Below, in pieces: positions 45,856 to 55,245 of a stretch of DNA of 64,000 bases. The position numbers and the translations under genes are program-made. The stretch comes from Candidatus Midichloria sp. (GTDB lineage Bacteria; Pseudomonadota; Alphaproteobacteria; Rickettsiales; Midichloriaceae): positions 689,737 through 753,736 of the forward strand of contig CP094379.1 of assembly GCA_030060845.1 (NCBI GenBank), in the 5' to 3' direction. The notes under the pieces were generated by a model that was given only the letters and a program-made list of their open reading frames with translations, made no database searches and was not told where the DNA came from. Position 1 is the first letter of the stretch. Each line of letters opens with the position of its first letter.

Positions 45856-46416
45856 CTAAACCCTTTCCAAATATTCTAATGTTACTGTGTTCACTAAAAT
45901 TTTATCTCCTTGATTAATAAAAGGCGGTACCATAATACGAACGCCATTTTCAAGCACAGCAGGTTTATAAGAAGAAGCTGCTGTCTGGCCTTTAATAACA
46001 GGCTCACATTCAGCAATTATTCCCTCTACCTTTTCAGGCAAGGAAACTGATACCACTTTATTCTCATAAAACTGCACTACAAGATTCATATCTTCTTTAA
46101 GAAAGAGTACGAGATTTCCTATTAACTCTAGATCAACCTTAATTTGCTCATAGGTTTGCATATCCATCAACGCCATTTTATTACCTTCAGTATAAAGGTA
46201 TTGTAGATCATTAGTATCAAGATAAGCTTTTTCAACAGTTTCGCTGCTCCTAAATCGCACATTAGTTTTAGTTCCAGCCTGCATCTCTTTCATCTCAACT
46301 TGCATATAAGCTCCGCCCTTACCTGGTTGAGTGTGCATAGTCTTTAAAACTACCCAAAGCTTTCCATGATACTCTAAAATATTTCCTATTCTTATGCTAT
46401 TAACATCTATTTTCAT
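45856..46416 (-). CDS. efp: Elongation factor P
   Basis: Translation factor that relieves ribosome stalling at polyproline, 186 residues with three beta-barrel domains. The modified lysine equivalent is K33 in MHTQPGKGGAYMQVEM. The domain III signature ENGVRIMVPPFINQGDKILV is complete. Lysine (not arginine) at this site implies an EpmA-type modification or none; no modification enzyme is seen in the window. Confidence 0.96.
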   Translation of the reverse strand: MKIDVNSIRIGNILEYHGKLWVVLKTMHTQPGKGGAYMQVEMKEMQAGTKTNVRFRSSETVEKAYLDTNDLQYLYTEGNKMALMDMQTYEQIKVDLELIGNLVLFLKEDMNLVVQFYENKVVSVSLPEKVEGIIAECEPVIKGQTAASSYKPAVLENGVRIMVPPFINQGDKILVNTVTLEYLERV

Positions 46417-46520
46417 AATATATCTTGGTAAAATAAATTACTTAATCCAAGCTTCTATCATAAACAAAGAATTATGACAAACTAATTTAATATACATTAC
46501 ATCTTAAAGAAAAGTATATT

Positions 46521-46549
46521 AAACTATTTCCTTATCCAGGAAATAGTTT
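46521..46549. terminator. 11-bp perfect inverted repeat, candidate terminator
   Basis: AAACTATTTCC (46521-46531) and GGAAATAGTTT (46539-46549) flank a seven-base loop that contains the stop codon of the hpf relic. On the plus strand it is followed by CTCTTTTCT. It may be a terminator, although the intact genes nearby point away from it. Confidence 0.45.
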
Positions 46550-46830
46550 CTCTTTTCTATAATAAACAACATTGGTAGCACCAGTCTGGCTATTTATAAA
46601 CATATACGCAGGCAAGTCCATAATATCCATGTGCATTACAGCATCTGCAACGCTCATTTCCTCAATTTGAAATGGCTTTTCAGCTATGATAGGCGTTCCA
46701 TCAGATGCTTGGTCCGTATCATCTTCTTTATTTTGTGATGATTTTTTATTTTTGATTTATATCTCCGTAATTGATGAGACAATTTTACCATAGCCTCATC
46801 AAATCAGAAGCATATTACAAACACTACCCT
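46532..46830 (-). pseudogene. hpf: Ribosome hibernation promoting factor, C-terminal remnant
   Basis: Pieces of long-form HPF: FDEAMVKLSHQLRRYKSKIK, then after a frameshift IAEKPFQIEEMSVADAVMHM, DIMDLPAYMFINSQTG and TNVVYYRK. The second part is the dimerisation domain (VxEAVMxLDL…ALMFxNxxTGxxNVVYRR). The N-terminal ribosome-binding domain of about 80 residues is absent and the end is replaced by EKLFPG. Loss of HPF suggests that stationary-phase ribosome storage is dispensable here, unless a second copy exists. 46,831-46,970 shows nothing else. Confidence 0.75.
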
Positions 46831-46970
46831 ACCTTGAAGAAACAATAATGCACTCACTTAAAGCTCAAACATATCTAGCCCCACGTACTATATAACACTT
46901 TTAAGTAAAGGGTACAGCTACTATTAAAGTATATGTACAATTATTTCAAATAATTACTGCATTCTTAGGG

Positions 46971-47909
46971 TTAAAGCCTTTCAAGTCCCAACCTTTCAAA
47001 TAATTGGTTATCTTGGTAAGGTACAGGATTTGGTGCGGTTAGCAGTTGCTCTCCGTAAAATAAAGAATTTGCCCCACTAAAAAAGCATAAAGCTTGTAGC
47101 TCTTCACTCATTTCACTCCTTCCTGCCGAAAGCCTTATATAAGATTTTGGCATCATAATTCTAGCCACTGCAATAGTGCGCACGAAATCAATAGGATTCA
47201 CCTCTTCAGCACCTTCTAAAGGTGTTCCAGGAATTCTAATCAGTTTATTTATTGGCACTGATTCTGGAGGATTATCCATATTGGCAAGCACCAACAACAT
47301 ATTTATTCTATCCTCATTTGACTCACCCATTCCCAAAATACCACCGCAACAAACCTTAATTCCAGCCTTTTGAACATTATCTATAGTGTTTAATCTATCA
47401 TTAAAACATCTAGTAGTGATGATTTCTTCATAATAACCAGGGGATGTATCAATGTTATGATTATAAAAATCTAACCCAGCATCTTTTAGCATTTGAGCTT
47501 GATGAGCTTTTAACAACCCAAGAGTCACACATGTTTCTAAACCTAGTTTTTTTACTTCTTTTACCATTTCACAGACTTTCTCTAAATCTTGATCTCTAGG
47601 TCCTTTCCATGCTGCCCCCATACAAAATCTCTGACTCCCAGCTTCTTTAGCTTTTCTAGCTGCTTCCAAAACTCTCTCTAACTCCATTAGTCCTTCTTTT
47701 TTCAATCCAGTATCAAAATGCGCTGATTGTGGACAGTAGGAACAATTTTCTGGACAACTGCCTGTTTTAATGCTTAAAAGCGTACTAACTTGAATTTTTT
47801 TAGGATCAAAATTTTCTCGATGAGCTGTCTGAGCTTGATAAATTAACTCATGGAATGGAGAATTAAATAATTCAAATGCCTCTTCGAATGACCACTTTTT
47901 TGATATCAT
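46971..47909 (-). CDS. bioB: Biotin synthase
   Basis: Radical SAM enzyme that inserts sulfur into dethiobiotin. The 312 residues carry the SAM-cluster cysteines C52, C56 and C59 in [17 protein letters not shown], the [12 protein letters not shown] block and the second-cluster region with the conserved arginine in IRLSAGR. Length is normal. It is divergent from bioF with only 29 bases between the start codons. Because the [2Fe-2S] cluster is consumed in the reaction, BioB depends on the Isc machinery also present in this window. Confidence 0.97.
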   Translation of the reverse strand: MISKKWSFEEAFELFNSPFHELIYQAQTAHRENFDPKKIQVSTLLSIKTGSCPENCSYCPQSAHFDTGLKKEGLMELERVLEAARKAKEAGSQRFCMGAAWKGPRDQDLEKVCEMVKEVKKLGLETCVTLGLLKAHQAQMLKDAGLDFYNHNIDTSPGYYEEIITTRCFNDRLNTIDNVQKAGIKVCCGGILGMGESNEDRINMLLVLANMDNPPESVPINKLIRIPGTPLEGAEEVNPIDFVRTIAVARIMMPKSYIRLSAGRSEMSEELQALCFFSGANSLFYGEQLLTAPNPVPYQDNQLFERLGLERL

Positions 47910-47910
47910 A

Positions 47911-47936
47911 TTTATTAACCTATATAATTTATTAAC
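47911..47936. promoter_or_regulatory. Shared bioB-bioF control region with 9-bp direct repeat
   Basis: The 29 bases between the divergent starts contain TTTATTAAC twice (47911-47919 and 47928-47936), 17 bases apart, around a TATAAT (47923-47928). No clear BirA- or BioR-type palindrome was found. The region is so short that promoters must reach into the coding sequences. Regulatory meaning is inference. Confidence 0.3.
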
Positions 47937-47938
47937 TT

Positions 47939-49075
47939 ATGCAATTAGAATCATATAAAAGCTATTGTTTGGAACTAAGGAAAAATAATATTTTTAGAAA
48001 AATCAAGCACACTACGCAAAACAATTCTTTTATTGATTTTAGTAGTAATGACTATCTAAATTTTTCTAATAGTCAAGAAATATTAGAAGCTGCTTATAAT
48101 GCTGGTAAGGATTTCGGAGTTGGAAGCACTGGATCAAGGCTGCTTTCAGGCAATAAAATTATTTTTCATGAGCTAGAAAAAAAAATCGCAAAAGATAAAA
48201 ATACAGAAGCAGCATTGATATTTAATTCTGGATATCAGGCAAATATCTCTGTTATTTCTACACTTTTGTCAGTTGATGTCTTAAAGGCTCAGCCTTTAGT
48301 TTTTTTCGATAAACTGAACCACTCAAGTTTATATCAAGGGGTTAAGTTAGCAGAATCTCAATTGATTAGGTATAACCACAACAATTATAATCACTTAGTC
48401 GATTTGCTGGACTATTATAGCACAGATGCAAGGCCTAAATTCATTATTGCAGAGACTTTATACGGAATGGATGGCGATGTTTTAGATATTAATAAAATTG
48501 CTGAAATTTCTAAGAAATACTCAGTGCTTTTATTTTTAGATGAAGCTCATGCCACGGGTATTCTCGGAGAAAGTGGGTATGGCCTTTCAACTTGTTTGGA
48601 TTATAATGAAATCAATTATGTAGCAATGGGCACTTTTAGCAAAGCAATAGGGGGATGTGGTGCTTATATCGCTTGTTCTCACAATATTAAGGATTATTTA
48701 ATTAATAAATGCTCAGGTTTAATATATTCTACTGCCCCTTCTCCTATGGTTATTGGTGCTGCTGCTAAAGCTTGGAATAAAATTTCTACCCTCCAAAAAG
48801 AACGCTTAGAACTTTTTGCTAATGCAAATTTTTTAAGAGAAGAATTAAAGAAAATGGGTTTCGATACTGGGCTATCAACAACACATATTGTTCCTATTAT
48901 ACTAAAAGACAATAAATTGGTGGCCGAAATAACCAACAAATTAAGAGATAGAAACATTATGGTTTCAGCTATAAGGCAACCAACAGTTGTTACTTCAAGA
49001 ATTAGAATAGCTATTTCTACAGCTCATTCTAAAGACGATATAAATCAGCTACTTTATACATTAAGCACAATATGA
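47939..49075 (+). CDS. bioF: 8-amino-7-oxononanoate synthase
   Basis: PLP enzyme condensing pimeloyl-ACP (or CoA) with alanine to KAPA, 378 residues. Motifs include FIDFSSNDYLNFSNS, GVGSTGSRLLSGN, FLDEAHATGILGESGYG and the PLP lysine in GTFSKAIGGCGAY. No strong ribosome-binding site precedes the ATG. It overlaps the esterase gene by four bases and begins the bioF-H-C-D operon. Its product is the substrate of BioA at 3.4-4.7 kb. Confidence 0.96.
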   Translation: MQLESYKSYCLELRKNNIFRKIKHTTQNNSFIDFSSNDYLNFSNSQEILEAAYNAGKDFGVGSTGSRLLSGNKIIFHELEKKIAKDKNTEAALIFNSGYQANISVISTLLSVDVLKAQPLVFFDKLNHSSLYQGVKLAESQLIRYNHNNYNHLVDLLDYYSTDARPKFIIAETLYGMDGDVLDINKIAEISKKYSVLLFLDEAHATGILGESGYGLSTCLDYNEINYVAMGTFSKAIGGCGAYIACSHNIKDYLINKCSGLIYSTAPSPMVIGAAAKAWNKISTLQKERLELFANANFLREELKKMGFDTGLSTTHIVPIILKDNKLVAEITNKLRDRNIMVSAIRQPTVVTSRIRIAISTAHSKDDINQLLYTLSTI

Positions 49076-49806
49076 AATTAGGCTTTATCTTTTCACATGG
49101 TTGGGCTTTTAATAAATCTTACTGGGATAATCTTTTGCCATATTTTAAAGAATATCAATGTATTGTATTAGATCACGGCTATTATGAGTTAGAGCATTTG
49201 CCGCATATTGATGAAAAAACTAATTGGATCGGGGTAGGGCATTCTCTTGGTTTAATTAAGTTGCTGCAACAAGGCAATAAATTTAAAGCTTTAGTAGGTC
49301 TACAAGCATTTAATTATTTCTTAACACATAATAGAAAACTCAACCGCATAAGATCTCTAGAGCTTGCTATGATGAAAAAAAATTTTGCTTCTAACCCAAG
49401 AAATACTATACAAAGCTTTAACGAGATTATATATAATAGAAGACTCAACTGCATAGGATCTCTAGAATTTGCCATGATGAAAAAAAATCTTGCTTCTAAC
49501 CCGGGAAATGCTATACAAAGCTTTAACGAGATTATATCAAACAATATAGATTTTTATCGAATGATGAATGATCTTAATTTGTTATCCCAAAATTATGAAT
49601 CCTTATTCGATAAGTTTAGCGATATACCAGCTCTTATCTTATATACCACGGATGACAAAGTTGTACCAGCAGAAATTATAGAGGAAAATTTTAAAAATTA
49701 TCCGAATGCGCAAATGAAAAAGATGCCGAACTCTAAACATTTATTAGGATTTCTCAATAGCGAACAAGTTGCTGTATCAATTAAGGAGTTTTTGAAATGT
49801 TTTTAA
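49072..49806 (+). CDS. BioH-like pimeloyl-ACP methyl ester esterase with internal duplication
   Basis: Alpha/beta hydrolase of 244 residues between bioF and bioC, hence most likely the esterase that removes the BioC methyl group from pimeloyl-ACP methyl ester. Visible are the oxyanion HGWAF, the nucleophile S58 in GVGHSLGL, the acid in YTTDDKVVP and the histidine in SKHLLGF. Residues 90-124 and 125-159 are a tandem duplication (LNRIRSLELAMMKKNFASNP versus LNCIGSLEFAMMKKNLASNP) in the lid region. Without it the protein would be about 209 residues, close to the BioG/BioV size class. Which non-homologous esterase family it belongs to is undecided, so no symbol is given. Confidence 0.82.
   Translation: MKLGFIFSHGWAFNKSYWDNLLPYFKEYQCIVLDHGYYELEHLPHIDEKTNWIGVGHSLGLIKLLQQGNKFKALVGLQAFNYFLTHNRKLNRIRSLELAMMKKNFASNPRNTIQSFNEIIYNRRLNCIGSLEFAMMKKNLASNPGNAIQSFNEIISNNIDFYRMMNDLNLLSQNYESLFDKFSDIPALILYTTDDKVVPAEIIEENFKNYPNAQMKKMPNSKHLLGFLNSEQVAVSIKEFLKCF
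49339..49548 (+). repeat. 105-bp tandem duplication inside the biotin esterase gene
   Basis: Two 105-base copies (49339-49443 and 49444-49548), 35 codons each, in frame. They begin CTCAACCGCATAAGATCTCT and CTCAACTGCATAGGATCTCT. About ten residues differ, several of them at the repeat's C-terminal end, and the frame is intact, so the duplication is not brand new. Confidence 0.9.
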
Positions 49807-50528
49807 AACAAGTGCAAAATTCTTTTGATAGAAGTGCCACAAGTTATGAGTCTGTTGCACAAATACAGAAATTGATTGCAAGCACCATAGTAAAAGAAAC
49901 TCTTGATAGTGTTTCTAATAAAGGTATCAAGCAGGTAGTTGACATTGGAACAGGTACAGGATTTGTAATAGAAGAACTCTTAAAATATTTGCCTCAAGCT
50001 ATTTATACAGCAAATGATTTAGCTGCCGGCATGATTAAAATTACCAAGGCCAAATTTATTGATTTTCAAAATATAAATTATCTTATAGGAGATGCTAATA
50101 CTATAGATTTCAAACCTTCAGATCTTACAATATCAAGTATGGCTCTCCAATGGTTTCCTGATATAAAAAGTATATTAAGAAAACTTTACCACCAGACAGA
50201 GCTTTTATCATTTTCCACCCTATTGAAGAATAACTTCAGCGAGTGGTACGCAATATTGAGTAAATTTGATATTTCTCCTCCCAATTTTCATACCAAAAAA
50301 GAATTAGAAGAAATTTGCCTGAACTTCAATCCCAGTGGATACAGATTTTTTAACAAATCATATATGATAAACTTCAATAATGCCCTTGAGATGGTTAAAT
50401 ATCTTAAAAAATTAGGAGCAAATATAAATAATAATGGTAATCAATATTCGGTAAAAAATCTTTTAGATAATTATAAGGAACCAATCAAGACTCACTATGA
50501 GGTATTCTTTGCTATATTGGAGAAGTAA
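49797..50528 (+). CDS. bioC: Malonyl-ACP O-methyltransferase
   Basis: S-adenosylmethionine-dependent methyltransferase that caps malonyl-ACP so that it can be elongated to pimeloyl-ACP by the fatty acid enzymes. The 243 residues begin with the family's FLKQVQNSFDRSATSYESVA. Motif I is VVDIGTGTGFVIEELL; ISSMALQWFPD corresponds to the conserved SNxALQW block. It overlaps the esterase gene by 10 bases and is followed by bioD after two. Position in the bio operon removes doubt about substrate. Confidence 0.94.
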   Translation: MFLKQVQNSFDRSATSYESVAQIQKLIASTIVKETLDSVSNKGIKQVVDIGTGTGFVIEELLKYLPQAIYTANDLAAGMIKITKAKFIDFQNINYLIGDANTIDFKPSDLTISSMALQWFPDIKSILRKLYHQTELLSFSTLLKNNFSEWYAILSKFDISPPNFHTKKELEEICLNFNPSGYRFFNKSYMINFNNALEMVKYLKKLGANINNNGNQYSVKNLLDNYKEPIKTHYEVFFAILEK

Positions 50529-50530
50529 AA

Positions 50531-51145
50531 ATGAAGATTTTTGTGACAGGAACTGATACAGATGTTGGCAAAACAATCATATCATCATGGTTATGTCTCC
50601 ATTTTAATTACAGCTATTGGAAGCCAATTCAAGCAGGCTCTATAACTCTAACAGATAGGGAGTTTGCTCAACGATTAGGAATTAGTACGTTGCAAGAATA
50701 TGAGCGCTTAACTCAAGCCTTATCTCCTCATCTTGCAGCTCACCTTGACAATAAAATTCTTGATATTAATAAGATTCAGTTACCGGTCTTTAAGCATCTT
50801 ATAGTTGAAGGTGCAGGAGGTATTTTAGTACCAATTAATGGAAAGCACACTCTTTTAGATTTGATTCGACATCTAAACCTTCCAGTGATTGTAGTTGCTA
50901 GATCATCTCTTGGAACTATCAATCATACATGCCTCACGTTGGAAGCTTTGAAGAATAAAAATGTTAAAATTCTTGGAGTTATCATGAATGGTGATAAAAA
51001 TGAAGAGAATAAAAAAGCTATAGAATATTACGGTAAAATAAAAGTGCTTCAGGAATTTCCTAGAATGGAAAAAATTGATAAAAATTCTCTACTAGCAACA
51101 AAACCTTCTACTGCTTTATTAAAACTCTTTATCTCAAAAATCTAA
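50531..51145 (+). CDS. bioD: Dethiobiotin synthetase
   Basis: ATP-dependent carboxylase that closes the ureido ring, producing dethiobiotin for BioB. It has 204 residues with the P-loop GTDTDVGKT (residues 7-15), the substrate lysine segment YWKPIQAGS and VEGAGGILVPI. The length is on the short side of normal. Last gene of the bioF-H-C-D unit. Confidence 0.96.
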   Translation: MKIFVTGTDTDVGKTIISSWLCLHFNYSYWKPIQAGSITLTDREFAQRLGISTLQEYERLTQALSPHLAAHLDNKILDINKIQLPVFKHLIVEGAGGILVPINGKHTLLDLIRHLNLPVIVVARSSLGTINHTCLTLEALKNKNVKILGVIMNGDKNEENKKAIEYYGKIKVLQEFPRMEKIDKNSLLATKPSTALLKLFISKI

Positions 51146-51337
51146 CTAAAAATCGATAATAGTATCTAGTGCGTTGTAAAATGGGAGTTCATGAAAGTTA
51201 TTGGGCTCATCTTCTATTTTGCCAACTTCAGCAGTACTGGTAGAGCTGCCTGCTTCATAATTAAGAGGTAGTTCTTCAGGTGACTTTAAGCCTTTAGTAG
51301 CAGACAATATCATTTCACTGCAAGGTTTTTCTGGTAG
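51146..51337 (-). pseudogene. C-terminal fragment of an unidentified protein
   Basis: A 64-codon minus-strand frame without a start: LPEKPCSEMILSATKGLKSP, then EELPLNYEAGSSTSTAEVGK and ends NALDTIIDF. It is acidic and low in hydrophobic residues. A stop (51338-51340) breaks it from whatever preceded it. Not recognised. The remaining 51,341-51,559 upstream of nuoC shows no other gene. Confidence 0.3.
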
Positions 51338-51559
51338 CTAGTTTTTTGCTGCGCTAGTAATCTGAAAATAGTACTTATTGATATTATGTTGTATTATCTT
51401 GTGTATCTTTAATAATTTTTCTATCATGTGAACATCTTACATATTTTTAACTCTGCTTAAAGCCAAGAACTGGACTCTCAATTAACCTTTATAGATTATT
51501 TGATATTATACCTTTCTTCTGTTATGCTTTCTTTAAGCTTTTTGATGTTTTTAAATAAT

Positions 51560-52162
51560 ATGCAAAACTTAGAATCATTTAAAGATTTTTTGTTATCATC
51601 AAATTACAAACACGCAATACTTAACAATTACATAGACCATAACGAATTTTTTGTTACTTTAGATTTAAATTTTTTGAAAGATTTTTTGTGGTTTTTAAAA
51701 ACTAATAAAAAATTTTCTTTTCAAATTTTAACAGACTTATGTGGTGTTGATTATCCAGATAGAGAAAAGAGATTCCAAGTTGTATATAATCTATTAAGTC
51801 TCACCTCTAATCTTAGATTGACTATTAAAGTTAATATCAGAGAAAATCAGCTAGTGCCAAGTATCTGCGATATCTATAGCGCAGCAAGCTGGTATGAAAG
51901 AGAAGCTTGGGATATGTATGGTATTTATTTCTCTGATCATACTGATCTAAGAAGAATCTTAACCGATTACGGATTTATAGGGCATCCTATGCGCAAGGAT
52001 TTTCCTCTTACAGGCTTCTCAGAAGTGCGATACGACATAGAAAAGGAAAAAGTTATATACGAAAAAGTTAAATTAACTCAGGATTTCAGGAATTTCGATT
52101 TCACGAGTCCTTGGGAAGGAACTGATTATATATTACCAGGTGATGAAAAAGCAACTAAATGA
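51560..52162 (+). CDS. nuoC: NADH-quinone oxidoreductase subunit C
   Basis: Peripheral-arm subunit of complex I (30-kDa type), 200 residues from the ATG at 51560 ([15 protein letters not shown]). A frame extending to 51500 adds a hydrophobic stretch not found in NuoC. Signature blocks are [38 protein letters not shown] and the end [12 protein letters not shown]. nuoA and nuoB are not in the window, and nuoD, which normally follows, lies 9 kb downstream. Overlaps ubiA by 23 bases. Confidence 0.93.
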   Translation: MQNLESFKDFLLSSNYKHAILNNYIDHNEFFVTLDLNFLKDFLWFLKTNKKFSFQILTDLCGVDYPDREKRFQVVYNLLSLTSNLRLTIKVNIRENQLVPSICDIYSAASWYEREAWDMYGIYFSDHTDLRRILTDYGFIGHPMRKDFPLTGFSEVRYDIEKEKVIYEKVKLTQDFRNFDFTSPWEGTDYILPGDEKATK

Positions 52163-53117
52163 TAAATTTTCAAAATTGAATAAACTAATTTGGTTTTTTG
52201 TAACTTATGTTTTACAAACTTTCATTAATGTAAAGCTCTGGGGTATAAAAGTTTATTTTTCACTTATTAACATAAATAATCCAATAGTGTGCTTAATGCG
52301 GCTTGATAAACCTGCTCCGTTACTATTATTAGTTCTTCCAGTATGGTGGATTATTGGGATGGCAGCCAGCAGTCCTGTATTTATTTTGTTTTTCTGCTTG
52401 TTTTTCTTAGTAGGCGCCGTACTTATGAGAAGCGCTGGCTGCATAATTAATGATATTTTTGATAGAGAACTTGATAGCAAAGTTGAACGTACAAAAAATA
52501 GGCCACTTGCAAATAAAGAGCTCTCAGTAAAACAAGCGTTACAAATTGTATTAGCTTTGCTTTTGTTTTCCGCAATACTACTTTTTATGCTGCCAAGAAG
52601 TGCAATATATATAGGAATTTTTGCTCTAGTTCCAATTACAATTTATCCTATTATGAAAAAGGTAACTTATTTTCCTCAAATATTTCTAGGCTTAACCTTT
52701 AATATAGGAATTTTAATAGCTTGGGCAACATTAAAGGGTAATATAAGTTGGCCACCAATCTTAATTTATGTGGCGGCTGCAGTTTGGTCTTTAGGGTATG
52801 ATACAATTTATTCTTACCAAGACATTAAAGATGATATGAAATTAAACCTCAAATCTACTGCAATAAAGTTTAAAGAAAAAGGTCCCAAACTTGTATGGTC
52901 TTTTTACCAAATCGCCGTGGCTCTAATATGTATAGCGGGCTTGCACATGCACCTAAATTTCTTTTTTTATATAGGCATGGCAATTGCTACTTATCATTTA
53001 TATTGGCAAATTGAAAACTTAGATATATTAAACGAAGATGATTGCAGAAAAAAATTTAAATCAAATGTTGAATTTGCTTTTTTAGTATTTGCTGCAATAC
53101 TAATAGGAAGGATATAA
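52140..53117 (+). CDS. ubiA: 4-hydroxybenzoate polyprenyltransferase
   Basis: Integral membrane prenyltransferase joining 4-hydroxybenzoate to the polyprenyl chain in ubiquinone synthesis. The 325 residues have about eight hydrophobic helices and the two Asp-rich motifs: [20 protein letters not shown] and [18 protein letters not shown]. It is somewhat longer than usual because of a 40-residue N-terminal extension. Sitting within the nuo genes it provides the quinone that complex I reduces, though the placement may be accidental. Confidence 0.93.
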   Translation: MMKKQLNDKFSKLNKLIWFFVTYVLQTFINVKLWGIKVYFSLININNPIVCLMRLDKPAPLLLLVLPVWWIIGMAASSPVFILFFCLFFLVGAVLMRSAGCIINDIFDRELDSKVERTKNRPLANKELSVKQALQIVLALLLFSAILLFMLPRSAIYIGIFALVPITIYPIMKKVTYFPQIFLGLTFNIGILIAWATLKGNISWPPILIYVAAAVWSLGYDTIYSYQDIKDDMKLNLKSTAIKFKEKGPKLVWSFYQIAVALICIAGLHMHLNFFFYIGMAIATYHLYWQIENLDILNEDDCRKKFKSNVEFAFLVFAAILIGRI

Positions 53118-53138
53118 CCACGAATCATTTATCGTAGT

Positions 53139-55100
53139 ATGAAATTAGTATGCCAATTATTTGGGTTGCTTTTAGTGCTTTTTCACATTAAAAGCGCTAT
53201 TTCAGTTAATATAAAATTTGATAAGATTCAAAAAGAAGCCATCAACCATCTGGCTAATGGCAATATTGAGGATGCATATGTTTATGCCAATAAATCCTCT
53301 AACGCCCCAATGATGAATGATATAATTAAGTTTATTATAATGGATAGGTCTATAGATCCTAGCCTAAAAGATGCAAAATACTTAATAAAAAAATACAGAT
53401 GGCTGGCAGCAATTTTACCTACTAAATTCGACAAAGTGTTGAATAATTCTATATCATTTAAAGAAATTAAAGAATTTCATGATATTTTACCAAAGAAAAC
53501 TGCTCTCAGCCAAATTTTTTTATATGAGGCTGCTATAAGAGAAAAAATACATCAAGCAGAAGCGCTAGAAAAGCTTGAAAGGGTATGGGTAAAATCTATT
53601 TTTCAGCCTGAAATTGAAAATTATTTGACTAATACCTATGTAAAGTCATTTCGTGTTTCTTTCTTAGAAGCAAAAATCAGAACTTTTTTAATTTGCAAAA
53701 AAATAGCAGAGGCAAAAAATTTAATTAGATTTTTACCTGCTATTAAAAAGAGTACTTATAAAGAGCTTATAAAAGCGAATACCAATATAGAAATAGCTAA
53801 AAAGCTATTCAAAAACAAACAAATCACTCCCCAATTAAAAGCTATAACGCTTTATTTTTATATAAGGCATCTTAATGCAGCAAAAAAATATCAAGTAGTA
53901 TATGATTTACTATTGCAAACTAATTATAAAGAATTTCCTGTGAAATGGTGGCAGCTAAAAAATGTTGCAATTAGAAATGCTTTAAGAGAAAAAAAATATC
54001 AAACAGCTTTAAAGTTAGCAAGAAGCAACCAAATAAAGCAAGGTCCTGATTTTTTTGAGTCAGAATGGCTTGCTGGGTTTATTACCTTTAGAATGCTTGG
54101 AAATCCAAGAAATGCTTTGGAACATTTCCATAATATGTATAATACGGCTAAAACTTCTCACTCTAAGGCGCAGGGAGCATATTGGCTGGGCAGAGCATAT
54201 AAAGCAATTGGTGATAAACAAAAAATGAATCATTGGTTTAACTTTGCCACTAAGAAATATCCCCATTTCTTTTATGGTCAGCTGTCAAGTTTAGAAATTG
54301 GCTTTAAGCTTGATTACCAACCTCCTCTTAATGAGAAAAAGCATAATCCAGCAAAAGAAATTAATAAAAAGAAGATTGAAGAAGTTATAATTTGGACTAA
54401 AGCTCTTTATAAATGCCGGCTAAAGTCAGAGGCAAACAAATTAGCAGGTTATATCATGGATTTTGATTTATCTGATTTTGATCTTGCTAAGATTTTAGAA
54501 CAATTAGAAGAAGTGCCTGTAATTGTTGCTATAGCCAAGCAGCTTGCAAACTCAGGGCGTACAATAATAAAAGCAAGTTATCCATTACATTCTGACATCC
54601 AAAAAATTGCCACTAAATATGACCATAGCCTTTATCTTGCAATCATTAGACAGGAGAGTGGATTTGATTATGAAGCGCTCAGTCCAGCAGGTGCAAGAGG
54701 ATTAATGCAGATAATGCCTAAAACCGCTGAAAGTTACGCAAAAAAATTAAAATTAGAAAAGAATGATTATGATTGTAATGCTTCAACTAACATCAATATT
54801 GGAACATGTTATGTTGACAGGTTAATGGAGCTCTGGAATAACAATTATATAATGGCTATTGCTTCTTATAACGCCGGCGAAAACGCAGTTGCCAGATGGA
54901 CATCCGAATACGGAGACCTTAGAGATTTTAAAAAACTACACGAAATTCTTGACTGGCTAGAACTTATGCCATATGGAGAAACAAGGCTTTACGTAAAAAA
55001 GGTTTTAGAAAATATAGTGAATTACAATGCGGCTATAACTAAAAAAAACTATACCAAAGAAGAAGCTTTGCAATTGTTTAGCGCAACTACTATAAATTAA
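53139..55100 (+). CDS. slt: Soluble lytic murein transglycosylase
   Basis: Periplasmic muramidase of 653 residues. It has a signal peptide (MKLVCQLFGLLLVLFHIKSA), a long superhelical alpha domain with TPR-like helices (residues 30 to about 480) and a C-terminal lysozyme-like domain. The catalytic glutamate is in IIRQESGFDYEALSPAGARG, with LMQIMPKTA and IASYNAGENAVARW. Length matches the Slt70 family. Presence of a lytic transglycosylase indicates that this organism makes at least a thin peptidoglycan. It stands between ubiA and nuoJ. Confidence 0.92.
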   Translation: MKLVCQLFGLLLVLFHIKSAISVNIKFDKIQKEAINHLANGNIEDAYVYANKSSNAPMMNDIIKFIIMDRSIDPSLKDAKYLIKKYRWLAAILPTKFDKVLNNSISFKEIKEFHDILPKKTALSQIFLYEAAIREKIHQAEALEKLERVWVKSIFQPEIENYLTNTYVKSFRVSFLEAKIRTFLICKKIAEAKNLIRFLPAIKKSTYKELIKANTNIEIAKKLFKNKQITPQLKAITLYFYIRHLNAAKKYQVVYDLLLQTNYKEFPVKWWQLKNVAIRNALREKKYQTALKLARSNQIKQGPDFFESEWLAGFITFRMLGNPRNALEHFHNMYNTAKTSHSKAQGAYWLGRAYKAIGDKQKMNHWFNFATKKYPHFFYGQLSSLEIGFKLDYQPPLNEKKHNPAKEINKKKIEEVIIWTKALYKCRLKSEANKLAGYIMDFDLSDFDLAKILEQLEEVPVIVAIAKQLANSGRTIIKASYPLHSDIQKIATKYDHSLYLAIIRQESGFDYEALSPAGARGLMQIMPKTAESYAKKLKLEKNDYDCNASTNINIGTCYVDRLMELWNNNYIMAIASYNAGENAVARWTSEYGDLRDFKKLHEILDWLELMPYGETRLYVKKVLENIVNYNAAITKKNYTKEEALQLFSATTIN

Positions 55101-55189
55101 CCAGAATGATAGGGATTTTTAAGCCGAAAAGCACTATTGCAACATTACTTTATTCACGTTAGCTTTGCAATTAGGCTTAGAAAATATTC

Positions 55190-55217
55190 TTGGCTCTGGT
55201 AATTTTTGTTTTAAGAT
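55190..55217 (+). promoter_or_regulatory. Candidate sigma70-type promoter for nuoJKLMN
   Basis: TTGGCT (55190-55195) and TAAGAT (55212-55217) with a 16-base spacer, in the only sizeable gap (145 bases) ahead of nuoJ. Judged by eye; weak -10 match. Confidence 0.25.
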
Positions 55218-55245
55218 TGTGATAAACACAATATAAAAAATATTT

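Noticed and set aside
47910..47938. BirA- or BioR-type operator between bioB and bioF
   Set aside because: Neither a TTGTAAACC/GGTTTACAA nor a TTATCTATAA-like palindrome is present; only the direct repeat was reported.
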